Below, one piece after another: positions 41,901 to 55,826 of a stretch of 64,000 bases of DNA; the stretch's first letter is position 1; every line of letters begins with the position of its first letter. Source of the stretch: Synchiropus splendidus. Taxonomy: Eukaryota > Chordata > Actinopteri > Syngnathiformes > Callionymidae. The stretch is from positions 62,098,937 through 62,162,936 of the forward strand of contig NC_071334.1 in NCBI RefSeq assembly GCF_027744825.2, read 5' to 3'. The notes below the pieces were generated by a model. The model was not told where the DNA came from and did no database searches. It saw nothing but the letters and a program-made list of their open reading frames with translations. Made by a program: the position numbers and the translations under genes.

Positions 41901-44900
41901 GGGCCTCCCAGAATTCTCCGGGGTCTGGTTCCTCACTACTTAATCTGAACATAGTCAACACTGTTAGCTCATCTAGTTTGGCTCCAACCAAACTGGCCAG
42001 CCTTCTGCATCAGTCATGTTCGTGCTTCTCTTTTCTCCTTGGATCTATTGTAAATGTAGAAGTAGACAAACACAGATGACTCAGTAGCAGTGTAGCATCA
42101 GATGGAGAACTTTACCTTGTTGTAGATGGTCATAATTTTATGTGTGTTTGATAAATGTAACCTATATATATAATGTAACAGACAAGCCAACCACAAAACA
42201 ACCTTCGATTGCTACACTTCAAACACAAACACCAATCTGAGCTGTGAGTAAAATCTCAGCAGCGTTTTCCCTTCAGACAAGCGCTTAAAAAAAGTGCCAA
42301 CACATCTGGAAGTGAAAAGGGGAGGGCAATCTAAATCAGCCGCCCACTCACACAAGCATCAGATGCTTCCATCAGGTTTTTCTTCAGCAGGTCCAGGTTA
42401 CAGTGAGGATCACACGTGCAATTCTATTATTCAAAAGAGCCGTGCGAGTGGGGGAAGGGTGAGAGTGGACATTGGGAGCGGGAGGGGGGTTGTATTCTTT
42501 AGAGGTACGGAGTGGATCAATAGGATCAATACGGCAGGGTTCCTCTGTCTTACATCAGCTCTCTGTGGTGAATCAGAGTGTTGCTAAATGTGTCTACAGC
42601 TACAAACAGGATCAGCGGGAAGTCAACATCATCGCACTTTGCCTTGGTGTGGATTCCTCCCAAATGATGCAGCTGGGAGGAAAAAAAACAAATTCCTAAA
42701 GGCGTTCGACTCACTTCTGGTGAGAATAAAGTAATTCTAATGAGTATAATAATGTTCATGCATGATTGAAATGAGAAATTAGACCTTTCCGTGACCTTTT
42801 TTTTCGTAATGGCTCAAACAAGGCAATGTGTGTGTCCAAGCAGGGTTGCAAAAAGGACATCAATGATGTTTCCTTGATTTTTAATGCTGCAAATTCGATG
42901 TTAGCATTGGTTTTGGACCTCAAAATAGAAGACAACCAGCTGTGGAAAAACCACCAACTGGTCCAGAAAAAGAAGAAATGTCTTCACAGTCCAAGTCCTG
43001 CCAAAAGCCATGCTCCTTTCTGGGATCTGCATAAATAATTTTGTGTACTGCGATCATAATCATAAAATGGAATACTGCTTGGCTCAACATGAACCACTCC
43101 ATGATATAGTCCACACCAGGTGCGGCCTTCTTCATCCAGCATCCTTATGGATATTCATTCATTCATTCATTCATTCATCGAGTGAGGGCACTAGGCCTGG
43201 GACACCTGGAACCGGTCGGAAGGCTATGAACAGGGCACAGAGTGACAACCAACCCTTCCCACACACACGCAACTACAGATCATTTAAGGGTTCTCAGTTA
43301 ACCTCTGAATGTTTTTGGGAGGAAAACTGGAGTCCCCCAGAATAAAAGCCACACAATGCAAACTCCTCACATAAAGGACCCTTTTGCCCCTCATGCACAT
43401 TGTCTGCAATTGAACTGCGATATGTTTGAGTATATACCAAGAGCGATTTAGTCCAAACCATCATTTGTTATCATCAACCAAAACCAACATGGAAGTCATT
43501 GAAATGTGTTCCCATACGCAGAGCAATTCTAAAGGTCAAGTCTCGCGCTGCATTGAGAGCCATTATGGCGACTTAGAGGCTGCCATTTGCACACTCGTAT
43601 GGAGGGTCAAGTTGAGTGCTCAGCGTCAAGAGCCGCGAACACACAGCCAGCCCATCAATGAGCTTGTCAATGGACACAATGAGGGGCTGTTTCACCAAAG
43701 CAGACGCTTGAGGTGAGGAGGAGAGTCCTACATGTTAAAGTGGAGTGAGAGATCTAGACCTGGGAATGGAGTCAAAGACGAGGAGGTCTGGCTTGGTTTG
43801 GGCTGGGGACCAACTTGTTTGGTTCTTTGGTCCGCTGACACTTTTCTGTACAGCCAGCAGGACACATTTAAACACAGCCAGCACTTTTGCTTTCGGAAGT
43901 TGCCAAGAGAGGGAACTGTCAGCAAGAGCATCAACAGTTGTTCCTAAATTTAGACGCCTTTCAGCAGTAAATTGGGGGCTCGGGTTCTGGTCCCAGGCGG
44001 AGAGATCATCACTTTGCTTGAATGAGCTGAAGAGTGTCTGGGTTTGTTTCCTGCCTCTGAAAGGCAATAGGAATTAAGCTAAATATAACAACGTAACATT
44101 TGTGTGCTATTGAAGTGTTACATGCCGACATTGGTCCAAGACCTACTGAGACAGACAAAAATAAAAATTGGATTTCATAGACAAACTGGAGGCGAGTGTT
44201 ATGAATCTTCATAAGATGAGTTAGTGATTGTCGTGAGCTAACAGGATCAGTGGCTGGTTTTCACCAGCCTCTGGATGAAATGGTGTGGATGCAGCCTCAG
44301 AGCTTCACGACGCTCTCAACTCCATCACTTACGCCTCAGGTCCATTTATTTGGTCTTTCATTTGCTTCCCCTGCTATTCCTCAGCATGTCGCCAGCTTTT
44401 TAGTCTCCCATCAATCACCTTTTCTTCATTTTTGCTTCCATGATAGCTCTTTTGTCTCGATTATCTCTCTGCTCCATTGTCTCTCCTCCTCCATTGTTGT
44501 CCCCGGTTCCTCCATCTCTCCTCCCTCAGCATCCTTCCACCCCTCCTTTTCTTGGCCTCCTCCGTCTCCCTGTTTCTTTTCCTTTCAGCATGTCTCTCCT
44601 CGTCTTGCGCTGTTTTTTTTTATTGCACCATTACCACTTAAGCCTTGGTATCCATTACACAGAGGGCATGTAAGTGCAGGGTAAGTAGTAAAGTCGCCCT
44701 TCACTCTGCACGCTCGTGTGTGGCGCCACATTTGGACACTCCGTCATGAGCCGACAGGACCGAGCCATGCTTTGGTTGAATCTTTAGTCAGTTGTGACTC
44801 TGTGTGTGATGTCATTGTGATGCCACTGGGGACTCTGTTTTCTTCAAATGATTAAGACGCTTCATTCTCTGTCTAGTGGCTCCAGACAGGAGTGGAGACT

Positions 44901-47900
44901 GAAACCGGCAAAGATGGCCGCCAAATGCATTTGCATTCCTTATCAAACATTGCCAGCCTCAAACAGCTCCAGTGAAATGATTTTCTCTTAAGCCTCTATT
45001 GTCTGTCATGGCTAGCTCCTGAATAACTCACCACCATGATAGAACATTTTCCTTTACAAGACAACCACAAACATACAGTGTTGCGTCCTGGGTCAAAATA
45101 GGCAACACTGAGAATAATTGTATTCATCTTTTTCTCTGCAAATAATTCTCAATATTACTTTACTGATGAATATCAGGAATATCCCCTAAACATACTCATA
45201 AATAAACTCATAAAAGTCAAAAGTTAAAATGATGCTATCATTGAACATACAGTACAGGTTGGCCAAACAATAACAGTTTGACCTGCGATAAATATGAGTC
45301 CTGATTCCCAGGACAACTAAAATGATGAGCTTGACTCGGCCACATAAATTCGCAAACGCTGTATACATCACAATATAGTAACATAACTGGAAGAGTACAG
45401 TTTATATTACAGCCTAAAGACTATGAGTGACTCAATACTCACACACACACAAGGACACACTACGAGTATTGTATACTTCACAGCACTTAAAATCTGTCTG
45501 ATACAAATAGATAATAAAGACCCATTGCATTTTAGCACTTAGTGTGTGTGCATGTGTGTGTGTTGGCACGTGCATGAATGTATGTTTACGTGTGCTTCAG
45601 CTTAATGCATCGAGATGATTTCCGCTTCTTGCTTTAATAACCGGAAGCGGATGAACAGACCGTGCCCTCTCACTCTCGCTCGCACATGGACTCACACACA
45701 GCTGAGGAAAGCCACCGGTTTAAGCCACCATGTTTCTTAACATTATCCTTATTGTTGTTTAATCCATCCTTCTTTGGGTGCTCCTCCTGGCTTTCTCCCT
45801 CTTCCCCCCCCAAACCATTGTGTTGATGTTTCAGCCATTCTACTTTTGTTACTTGTCACTTGATGAAGCTTTACAGGAGCGGACATTTACCAGTGTGTTT
45901 GTGCTGTCATGTTTCGTCATACTTGTGACTACCAAGTCTTGAAAAGCCGCCTTCTTGTGAGGACATTTTGGCCTGTCCTCAGTAAAAGTAGTTTATTATA
46001 ATTGGGCACAAGTTTGGTTCAGAGTCCTGGTTGAGGTTAGCCATGTGTTTTGGAGGGTTGTGTTAAGGGTGAGAGGCTGGGGAATGCACTATGGCAATGA
46101 GAGGTCCCCACAAAACATAAAAACACATGACCGTGTGTGTGTGTTTGGCTTTGTGCATGTGTTGTGTCATCAACAAATTTTTCTAGTGAACTCATCTCAG
46201 ACTGTGTGGACCTAAAAGCCAGGTACTGACCAGTCCTTCTGTACACATGCAGCCATGGTAAGAGTCTCACTCACTCTTGTTTACAAAGTCATGGACTGAC
46301 CATTCACCACTGACCCGATGATGTCAGTGATCCAACAAGGAAGCGATCTCAAAGTTGTCAGCTTTATTGCTTTTTTATTTTTCAATGATAAAAAAATAAT
46401 TCCGGTGGAGCCCAGCAACTCCACCCAGGATATAAAGAAGACTCATAGTTATCTATTATATAGTTAGCTTTGCTTATTTATTATGGGGATTTAAATGACC
46501 CTTAAAGTTGATGAAATGTTTAAGGACTTCAACTTCATAGTTAAGAAAAAAATCTGATCTGTTTTATAAGACACAGAAATAAAATAAAATGCTTCTGTGA
46601 GGAATTTTCCAAATGGCAACATGTGGTATGACAATGAAGAAAATCCAATATTTTGTCACAAACACATGAAAAAAGGTCATGAAACGAAGATGTGAATTGT
46701 ATATTTCCATAAAAAAGAAAAGTGAAAGTAGAGCGGACTATTTAAAAATACTCCTCCATGAAACAGTGCTTGTGATTTGTGTAGAAAAAAAAACTCTTAC
46801 AAAATCAGTTTTGGAGACATTTTGCAAGATTTCATGGAAACATTGAGCGACCTTTGACTTGTGGACACACAAAAGCATGTAGGCACACAGCAACCCACAC
46901 ACAGAAGACACTCATTAATAGATGACGAGTTAACCTTCTGTACATTTTCTTATCAACATTTTTTTCGGGTGTCCTGAAGCCATCTCGGCCAACACACACT
47001 GGCTCGTCGCGTCCACAGTGGTCAGTGATTGATCAGAGCGGCTATATCTGGACATCCTGGCAAACTGCTCAGCGCGCTGTTTGTCTCCCAAAGATTAGGT
47101 GACGTGATCAAGGTTTCCCACTCAGCGAGGAGAAAATCCCCGGAGGATTTAAATATTGATAATGTTTTTTTCTCCTGCCAGTAAATCCTGAAAGGATCTC
47201 CTGTCAATCACAGGACGCACACAGAGATCTGAACTGCAAGATGATCACTCCCAACACGGATCTGAGAAACCTGCTTGTGAGGCCATTGATGTAGCTGCTG
47301 CTATGTTTGCTCACAACAATACAACTATAGAATTCACGCGTCAATAACTAGGCTTATTTAATGTCTGGATGTTTGAATAACCATAGCTATTTTATTCACT
47401 TTTCCAATGATCGTGTGCTGAAACCCTTTCCTCCACCGTAATTTTAAGCTACGTGGTTGTTACTGTTCTCCTCTCCCACTAAAGCCGTTTCCATTAAAGG
47501 TTGTAATATCTACAATTGGATCTCGTCCATCCAATATGAAACATAATCCAATCACAGACAGATTCCACCTGATGAATCCACTTAAGTGGACCAATCAAAT
47601 AAAGTACGGTCCCCCTCAAAAATCCATCTTCCTGATCAAACAGCAACTGCTTTTAATGCTTTTACCAGCAAACCAGCAGCTGCTGGGAGTATTTGTCCTG
47701 GTTTGGTTTGGACTCCCCAGCACAAACAGCACGAGTGATAAGATAGCAGGACTGCTGGAGCGCGAGGGCCAGTCCGACATCAGGGGGGAGGAGAGGTCCT
47801 TCTTCAGGGAATTTAAACTAGCAAACCCTTGTGAGCTCCTGGAACACTACAAACTGTAGAAATGTTCATACTTATCTTATATTATTTATTGATTCAATAT

Positions 47901-49735
47901 TGATTTTCATACTTCAGTTACAAAAAAAACATAGTCAGGACTATTTAAAAATTCATATCACAAAAAAATAAAATAAAATAAAATAAAATAAAAATCCTTC
48001 TCAAATGATATTTTGTACAGCATAAAAAAATTACAACGATGTTTGGGTTTTTTCCCTTCCCTACAGGATGTTGAAGAAGACGTCTTGTTTGTCTTCCATG
48101 TACTTTAAGCCTAGTGATCCTGTCAGCACAAACCCTGCTCAGCGACTGACAGGTGCAGTCGTCCGTCTTTATTCATTACACCTGGGGACACCGTTATTTC
48201 AGCCGCGCTCCTCAGCAATACTAATGAAGCTGAGGGGGGAAATGAGGAGTTTGAGGAGAAACCGAGGCAGGGTGATGTACATGTGCCGGGGATGGTAGAA
48301 TATTCTGGAGGTACTGGACACTGAGCTCTGGGGGGTGCGTCTCCTTATCACACTCTAAATGCACAAAAAAAAGAATTTCACAGAGCTTATGTGGAAAAGT
48401 GGTGAAAAGGCTGATCGATAGAACGGCTGACACAATTTTGGCTCGCTGTCACGGAGCAGCACAATTAAAGCTGATCCAGTTGTTAACATGGCTTTCAACA
48501 AACACACCCGCATGTAAAGACTCATTTTCAGGCTCAGCTTGGACCTTTGCAGCCTCTTGCTTGTGGGCCTGCCTGCGTGCCTTAAAATTCTCCTAGCACT
48601 TTGCCTCATTCAGCTCAGGGTCCACGTGTCACGTTTGATTTGACCGCCCTAATAAAACGGCGACAGGGCCATTTTCTCCTCTGAACCCAGAGCGACTTGG
48701 TCGGGCCCCGGCAAGGCTTCCACAGCTCCGGCACCTCAGTGCGGGGTAATTGCTGTGGACAGTTTTAACGAAAAATCACTAGACAATAGTGGTGATATTC
48801 TTATTGGGCTCCTGTGAAGGTTGTAGAGGCTCTGAACAAAAACCGCTGCACTTATTATTTCAATTGTTTAGGACCCTTTCCAATCATGACATATTATATG
48901 GGACTCTACATTGTTTGCCCATATGTAAAAAGCAATGAAAGCAATTTACAAAACCACCAAAAAATCATGAGCTTGCTTATTGTCATCGGCCAAACATGGC
49001 AAAACATGATTGGACACAAATAGGACATTTAAGCAGCTTTTCTCTTGTCGGTTCTTTTAAAGCATAATTGTGAATTTGCGGTCAAAACTGCTTGGGAAAA
49101 GAAAACATAAATAAATTGGCCAAAGTTAGTTTATCCAAAGGAAAATAGAAACAAATCCAGGCAGTTAGTACAGTTGACTTTCATAGCAAAACACATAAAA
49201 TTATGACAAATACATTCATATAATATGATAATAATGCACAACATATGTAATAATACTATAATAATTATGTTACAATAATTTAGAATTTATTATTTAGACG
49301 TTTTTTGCATTTTGTTTTGGGTTGGTCATTTGAAACATCTCAAAACATCTCTATAATTCAGTGGTCAGATCAAATTGGAAAACTACTGACTACAATAAAT
49401 AGCCAACCTGGATTCATCCATCCTACAAGCCATGGGGAGAAAATGGATCTTTTGTTTGGGGTGGTGAAAAAGGACCATGTTAACATGATGTGCTGACTAA
49501 AGCTATCATTTTTAAAGGAGCTACACCGTTAAATGAAGCTGAATTCAATCGCCTTGGAAACTCCACCTCTTTAAAAACGAGCTTTCATTTGTTGATTCCT
49601 CCGACGGAGGCTATCCGCACATCCGCTTTTACCTCAGCAACTCCATTCTGGAGCAGTTTAAGGATCATTTTCTTTTCATCCATAATTCACTGTGAGTCGC
49701 AGTCAGCCAGCATCCTCCATCCAAACAATGGACTC

Positions 49736-49769
<34 letters not shown>

Positions 49770-52700
49770 CTCTCCCAGTGTGTGTCTCTTTCCCTGGATT
49801 TTGCTTGGTTAACCCGGCTGTGAGGTGAAGTAGTGAAGTGAGCGGGCCGAGGTGGGTCACGCCGAGATTCCCATCAATAATTCATCGGGCCGCTGCTGCC
49901 TCTGCTCTTGTGTTCAATTCCCTGGACAATCACATAATACCTCTCCCCAAAAAGATGCACAGAGAGAAAGAACGAGAAACAGATGAGGAAATTTGGAGGG
50001 CGAGTCAAAATGACGCTGCTGAGATAAGACAACTGTTATATTCAACACCAACAGTTGTGCTTTAACGCACAGCATACTATGATTTAATGTCCACAGCCAA
50101 AACAGATAGATGGGTTTGTTTTCAGGGTGCCATAATGTCCAGTGAAGAATGTGGGGCCTTCAGTCACTTTTCCTTCTTTTTCATAACAATACCAGATTTC
50201 CCCATAATATTTTTTTTTTACATTTTAAAATTTAACAAACCTAAACGTAAACTCTTAAGTCTTTATTAATTGTCTCATAGTTTCTCAGAAATATTATATT
50301 TTTTTTCCAATCATAAAATTGTGCTACCAGATTAGGATTATTCATTTATTTTCTTGCTCTTTGTGTGAAGTGCAGAGGGGCTTTGGCCGTCCACATGAGG
50401 GTAGAGGCGAGGGGAACCTGGAGCAGGTCACCAGCGCATCACATGGAAGCTCTCACACAAACACTCTATTGAGAATTGAATCTCAATTAAAGTGTGAATG
50501 CTTTGTCCTGAGGGAGGAGACCGGAAGTTTCATTGCCACCGATTGGTTGGACGGAAGAGGTTAAAGAGAGAGACAGAGTGTTGCCGGCCGAGCAGAAGGC
50601 TTAAACAGCTAAGAGCCTGAAACGTCAAACCTTATAATTAATTTATTCAATATCATTTTCTTTCCAATCCGAACGCATCAGCAGCCCAGCTGCTAATCAC
50701 ATTTCACTTAAAAACATCAAGCCATTTAGCACTGCAGACTCAACAGCTAAAAATGACGAGGAAGGCTTCCAGTCTTTCATCCACAAATCAAATCCACAGA
50801 CTCGGCCTCGCTTCTTCCCAGGGTTCACAGCCATCCCTTGCACATGCACAAGTGAAGGAGGCCTCCAAGTTCACAAACTCAGAGAGGCATCAGCAAATGG
50901 CTGATATATTATAATATATAATATATATAATATATTACAAGAAAAGCAGCATTATGAAAGATGCATTTTTTTCTTCCCAGGAGCAAAATTTCACACAGAA
51001 AACAGAAAATAATTTTGCCGAAATGTGAGCTAAAACTCCACAGTGAGTCAGCAAATACCAGCGTATGGTTGATGATTTGAAAACATGCATTAAGGTGTGG
51101 ATGATCAATACTGCTGAGACACTGGGGGATCAAAGCCACGTAGCTGAAGATAACAGCACAAAGAATCTTCCTGATTCATGAACTAATTATTAATTATGAC
51201 TGCACACGCCCCCCTCCTCCTCCCTGACTATCTCTCAGTGGGGGAGGTGCAGTTGGTCAGCAGGGGGAATGTTTGCTCCATCTATTGTCTGAGTGTTGCA
51301 GCTCTGACCTTTGACCCATCCTCTATTAGATGCTTGTAGCTTCGGTGAAGCAGAACCCGAGCTGCCGCTTGTTCCTCAGTCGAATTAACGTCACAAAGAA
51401 AATATGAGAACAACTGGGTGGTTTCTCTACCAATTATTTCATCAGACAACGGCACTCTTCACTTCCTCAGGTATTAAACTCATCGAAATAATTGTCTAGT
51501 TTTTATTACATCTCTGATATATGTAATGTTTACAGCATGACTATGTCAGTTCATTGGGTTATTTTTAAAGAGCAGAATGCCGGAGGACGTCTGCAGTAGA
51601 TCCATCCCTAATTTACACATTTTGCTGTTTAATTCATATACATTTCTACATTACAGTTTGAGGTCCACATTTGGGAATTGAATAATCCCAGACCACAGAA
51701 GCCTCCGGGCAGAATATTCTGATTTAAACAAATGAATCCAGAAGCTTGTCAGCATATATTCCCTCAATAAGAAAACAATATTTTATTTATTTTTTAAAGG
51801 GAAATTTCTTATTAGAAAAGCTTCTTTCTTTCTTTTTTCTGGATGTTTTGATTTTGATATTAGAATGTTGTTAATATACACAAATAGCACCCAACTTCAG
51901 ACATCATCCATTTAGAAAATCTGAGCTGATTGCTGCAGGTGAATTTAATCGACACGGATTCCTCTCTACGTCCTGATGACAAAGTTAGAAAACACATCAA
52001 ACCAAACATTCTCACATTCTTTGGTTTTCTGGTATTATAATAATTGTGATGTCTTTTGTTACATTTGTTTCAATGCTATCATATTTCCACTGGAATCTGA
52101 GAATGTCTGAAGGAAAACCTAAAACATTGAAGGCCTTTGAAGAAAGTGTTTGTATGCACAAAAAAAGACCATGAAATCTATGTTAAAATCTATGAAATCT
52201 ACGTTAAAACACCATTGCGCAACAGTAAATCACCAAGCCACATCACACGTTAAAAGTGTAATTACAATGCAATAAAGGCGCAAAACTGTTTCATCAAAAA
52301 CATTGATTTTTCGGTGTTGTTTGGTGTGTGTGAGAGCGAGAGAGAAATGCCACTGAGTATGTTCCATCAGGCCGGTTTTATAGTGAGTTTCAACATGCTG
52401 ACATTTCACAACACACATGGGGGTGAGGACACACAAAACCACTCGATCATTTTGACTCTGTTAAAACTCCAGAAATGTCTCCTGAACAATTTCACAGTGG
52501 CAGTTTAGTGGACGCTAAAGGTGTCACTTATTCCAACAGCATATTAAAGCAGCTTCTATTTAATATGTATGATAAATATAAAAATATATCTCCAACTAGC
52601 AAACAGTATTAAAAACAAGCATGTGTCACTCAGGTGAAAAGCAGAATCACTACTCCAGAGGCCCTGAAGGCAACGTGAGCGACAGGAAAATGGGAACTCG

Positions 52701-55700
52701 CAATTGTTGAACAGCAAATACAAACATGATTTTAGCAGCCAGCTCTGTAACTCATCAGCATGAAAGCCCATTTATAAATGCTGCTACAAGCTGAAGTACC
52801 AGGAGTAAATCACACAGTTGCCGAGGTAATGTGAAGGCCACAGGAGAAAGGCCCCAAAATCCACTTGAAGTCAAGGAAATACAAGTGGTGTGTTTAAATA
52901 AGGCTACTTAACTTAGAAAAGTCTGTTTTGCCTGCTGTGAAACAAAAATGGATTTCATAACCATTCAACTGAAAACAATGGAAGATTCCTTTTTTTAAAA
53001 AAGTTAATACGTTTCTCCAGATTATTAGTTGGTCTACATTTTTTTTTTTTACCTGACAGTTCATTATCGGAATGTGTTTTAACTCCCTTGTTTTAATTGA
53101 CTAATCAATGCATCAGCAAGTATATAAAAATCTAACAGTATTTTTGTTTTGTTGTTAATTTATTCTCACATGTTTAGTCCTCCTTTTAAAAGGTTTTCAT
53201 TTAAACATTGACTGTCTGCATGCAAACATTCTTTTGTTTTATTTACTTTGGGAGTACTTTGATTCCAATATTTTAAAATCAGTTTTAACAAATTCCATTA
53301 TCTAAAATAAATTGATGAATTTTTATTTTCCACATTTGTTTTTGCAATTTGATGTAAATGTTTTTTAGAAGTTGTAAAAGTGTAAGGAACTAGTGTTCAT
53401 TGTAATGTAAATAAGATCAATTACATTATTATATATCATCTAATGAGAATTAGAAAGAAATATAGCCAGTTTTATAATACGCCAGTTGTTTATTTGATAC
53501 ATACGTCCAGCTAGGTTGTTATTTTAATATTTATATCTTTCCATCTGTGGCCCTTTTTCTGAAAGACACGTTTATAAAAAACGTTATAAGCATTGGGCCT
53601 GTTCCTGTCCCTTCTCCACTGAGCCACGACTTAAAGAATGTTTTCCTAGTTTACACATCTATCTCTGGAGTTTGTGTAGTCAGTTTCGTGAAAAAAAAAA
53701 AAAAAAATGAAAGTCACCCTTTTAAAGACGGTGTGTGAGAAGTAAAACTCCAACTTTGAATTGTAATTTCACTCCCAATAAAAACCCAAAACACAAAGGC
53801 CATATTCTAAGCACTAGAGTGTGAATGCTGATACATTTATATGGGATTTGTTCTTTTTAAGTCAAAATAATGTTGGTATCAGAACATATGAAGCGAGCCA
53901 CAGCCCTGTCATCTAAGTCATGACATGGTCTCAGGCACAACAAAAGCCTCATCCAGATTGGGATCATCTCAACAAATATAAAAAAAAATCACATTTCTGT
54001 TCCCCACCACCTGCAGACTTCAACATCACCCATCCAAACAATGTTTGATGGCTTCTTCTCCTGTGCTGCTGCTGTCCCTGCAGACAATAGACTGTGCTGG
54101 GAAATGAGGAGGGTCCTCACTAGAGGGGGCAGCAGACCCACCGATGTCTGTCCCGCCAGACCCTCTCAGCCTTGAGCCCACTCTCCGGGCTAATCTGCGC
54201 CTCTAATGACCCTCAAAATCCCTACATACGGACATAATACCTACTTAATAACACTTGGAATTAACTCAACTGACTCTCCTCACTTTGGATTTCTGTGAAG
54301 TATTTTCGCGATCTATGAGTCTGTCGTTTGTAAAGCACTGTTGTCTATTTATTCATGTTTCACGCCTTCTTTTTGCCGGAGAAGAAAATCCTCTAAAAGT
54401 TGTGTTTGCTACTCAGTGCCAGGGAAATCCCATGACCTTATCATTCCTCATCGATCCCTTGTTGTTATGGATCGATCACGGTCATCATAACAAGAGTGAT
54501 CGGAAATAAGCGTGAGTAAAAATAAGAATAATGTATTAAGAAAAACCTTGTGGTGTTTTTTTAATTCGAATCAAAGCGTATCATCCTTTTGTCCTCACTC
54601 ACACAAACACTCACACACACACAGAGGGAGCCTGTACCTGCCAGCCTGAGGGTCGACATCCTCTGAAACTCGGGCTCCTGCAGCCACTTCCACATCCTCC
54701 TGAAGGTCTCCCTGCCGGACTTTAGTTTACTCCAGGGCTTGGGGTTCCTCAGCAGGTCCGACAGGGTCCCCTGAGAGCGGCACAGCACCCTCTGAGCGAA
54801 GATGGCCTGCGGGATGCTGTACCTCTTCAGCTCGGCCGTGATTCTTTGCGCCACCTCTTTGGTGTTGATCTCTTCCAGCTGCCCCGAACCGTTTCCCCCC
54901 TGCGACCCCGAGGAGGAGGAGGGCGGTCTTTCCCTGGTGGAAGCTAACACCGGCCCGCCGTGAGATGGAGACTGGAGGTGCGAGTGGGGGTGGTGGCCCG
55001 CCGAGGACGCGGGGTGTCCGGGATGATGCATCCCGTTCAAGTGCGGCATCATCCCGCCCGCCGGGCCGCCGAGGCCTCGGTGCTGGTGGTGCTCCCCTCG
55101 GGCCAACATGGAGGCGGCGTGGTTCGAGTCGAAGTTGAGCATCTTCTCGTGGCCCCCGTGCGCGGCGGCGCCGTAGTTGTGGAGAGCTTGCTGGGTGTTG
55201 TGGATGGAGCCCAGCACCGGGGACAAGCTCTGACCCATCCCGGACATGTGCTCCTTGTGATACGGGCTGTACAGGTTGTTCATGCCCGGCAGCCCGCGCT
55301 CGTCCCGCATCAGGGTGAAGCTCCCGCTGACGTTGCCGGGCAGCCGCTGGTGGTGGTGGTGGTGGTGGTGATGGAACTTGTCCGACACGGTGGAGATGGG
55401 GGGGAGCGGCTGCAGCGGGGTTAAGGTGGTGTAGGTGCCGCTCATGCCCATCCCGGGAGAGGAGGTGTCACACGGCACGCTCATGGCGTGGTGCAGCGGC
55501 AGCGACAGCTCTGGACGGTACTCCCCGCTGCCCTCCAGGATGCCGGACACCATGGCCGAGCGGGAGGAGGCGGCGGCGGCGGCGGCCAGGTCCTGGTGTA
55601 TCCGCAGAGCCGCCGCCGCCCCGTGTCCCCCCATGGCCCCTGAGGAGCCCCCGCGGCCGGGGTGCGGGCTGTGGACGCTCATCAGCTCCGCGTCAGGGGC

Positions 55701-55826
55701 CATGGAGCTCACCGCCACCCCGCCATGCAGGCTGCCAATGCCCTCCATTGTCATGTCCGTGTTCATGGCGTATGCGTCCAGGTCCTTGGCCAGGCATCGA
55801 TAGGCGTTAGTGTAGGCAGTCTTCAT
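40208..55826 (-). CDS. onecut2: ONECUT-family CUT-homeodomain transcription factor, onecut2-type
   Basis: Two coding exons on the minus strand, 55826-54638 and 40497-40208, join in phase 1 (GCA G|CG TGT) to 492 residues (human ONECUT2 504). Exon 1 carries the N-terminal region starting MKTAYTNAYRCLAKDL, Ala-, Gly- and His-rich tracts, the conserved TYTTLTPLQPLPPISTVSDK and VSGSFTLMRDERG boxes, and the single CUT domain (residues about 318-396). Exon 2 carries the homeodomain (about 414-473) with the ONECUT signature VSNFFMNARRR (Phe48/Met50) and the tail STCTKA. The family binds ATTGAT-type sites and controls liver, pancreas, retina and neuron differentiation. Onecut2 rather than onecut1 is favoured by the MK-AYT-AYRCL start and the fech-nars1 neighbourhood, although some internal stretches (GSIHNTQQ, SLDKW) look more onecut1-like. 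The 14.1-kb intron has no other gene. Confidence 0.94.
41832..41900 (+). repeat. (AAT)n microsatellite
   Basis: About 22 trinucleotide units in the onecut2 intron, preceded by ACAACAACAA. Confidence 0.95.
43153..43382 (+). repeat. (ATTC)n plus degenerate fish dispersed repeat, copy 1
   Basis: ATTC units (43153-43178) are followed by a degraded repeat with GAACCGGTCGGAAGG, AGGGCACAGAGTGACAACC, TTTTTGGGAGGAAAACTGGA and ATGCAAACTCC. These are the landmarks of a repeat found throughout fish genomes. A second copy lies at about 50370-50530. Confidence 0.7.
45945..46145 (-). repeat. Dispersed GGTCCCCAC-type repeat, copy 2
   Basis: Read on the minus strand, GGGGACCTCTCATTGCCATA, CCCCAGCCTCTCACCCTTAA and CCTCCAAAACACATGG match the copy at 7308-7560 in the same order. 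A (GT)n tract adjoins it at about 46134-46144. Confidence 0.8.
47964..47994 (+). repeat. (AAAAT)n microsatellite
   Basis: Five to six AAAAT-type pentamer units in the onecut2 intron. Confidence 0.9.
49741..49767 (+). repeat. (CT)n microsatellite
   Basis: Thirteen CT units in the onecut2 intron. Confidence 0.95.
50370..50530 (+). repeat. Degenerate fish dispersed repeat, copy 2
   Basis: GGGAACCTGGAGCAGGTCAC, CACACAAACACTC, GAATTGAATCTCAATTAAAG and GAGGGAGGAGACCGGAAG appear in the order expected for the same family as 43179-43382, but diverged. Confidence 0.6.

Larger units (their letters stand above)
40498..54637 (-). other. onecut2: Single large onecut2 intron
   Basis: The intron runs from a GTACAG donor to a CCACAG acceptor in gene sense. 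It contains simple repeats, two degraded fish repeats, one copy of the GGTCCCCAC family and several unique, balanced-composition blocks that could be conserved enhancers. No nested gene, tRNA or known miRNA was recognised. Confidence 0.7.

Noticed and set aside
44250..44684. 144-codon plus-strand open frame in the onecut2 intron
   Set aside because: Ser/Pro/Phe-rich translation of a CT-rich tract; no supporting features.
54960..55424. 154-codon plus-strand open frame opposite onecut2 exon 1
   Set aside because: Antisense shadow of the GC-rich onecut2 coding exon; Val/Arg/Gly-rich with no family resemblance.
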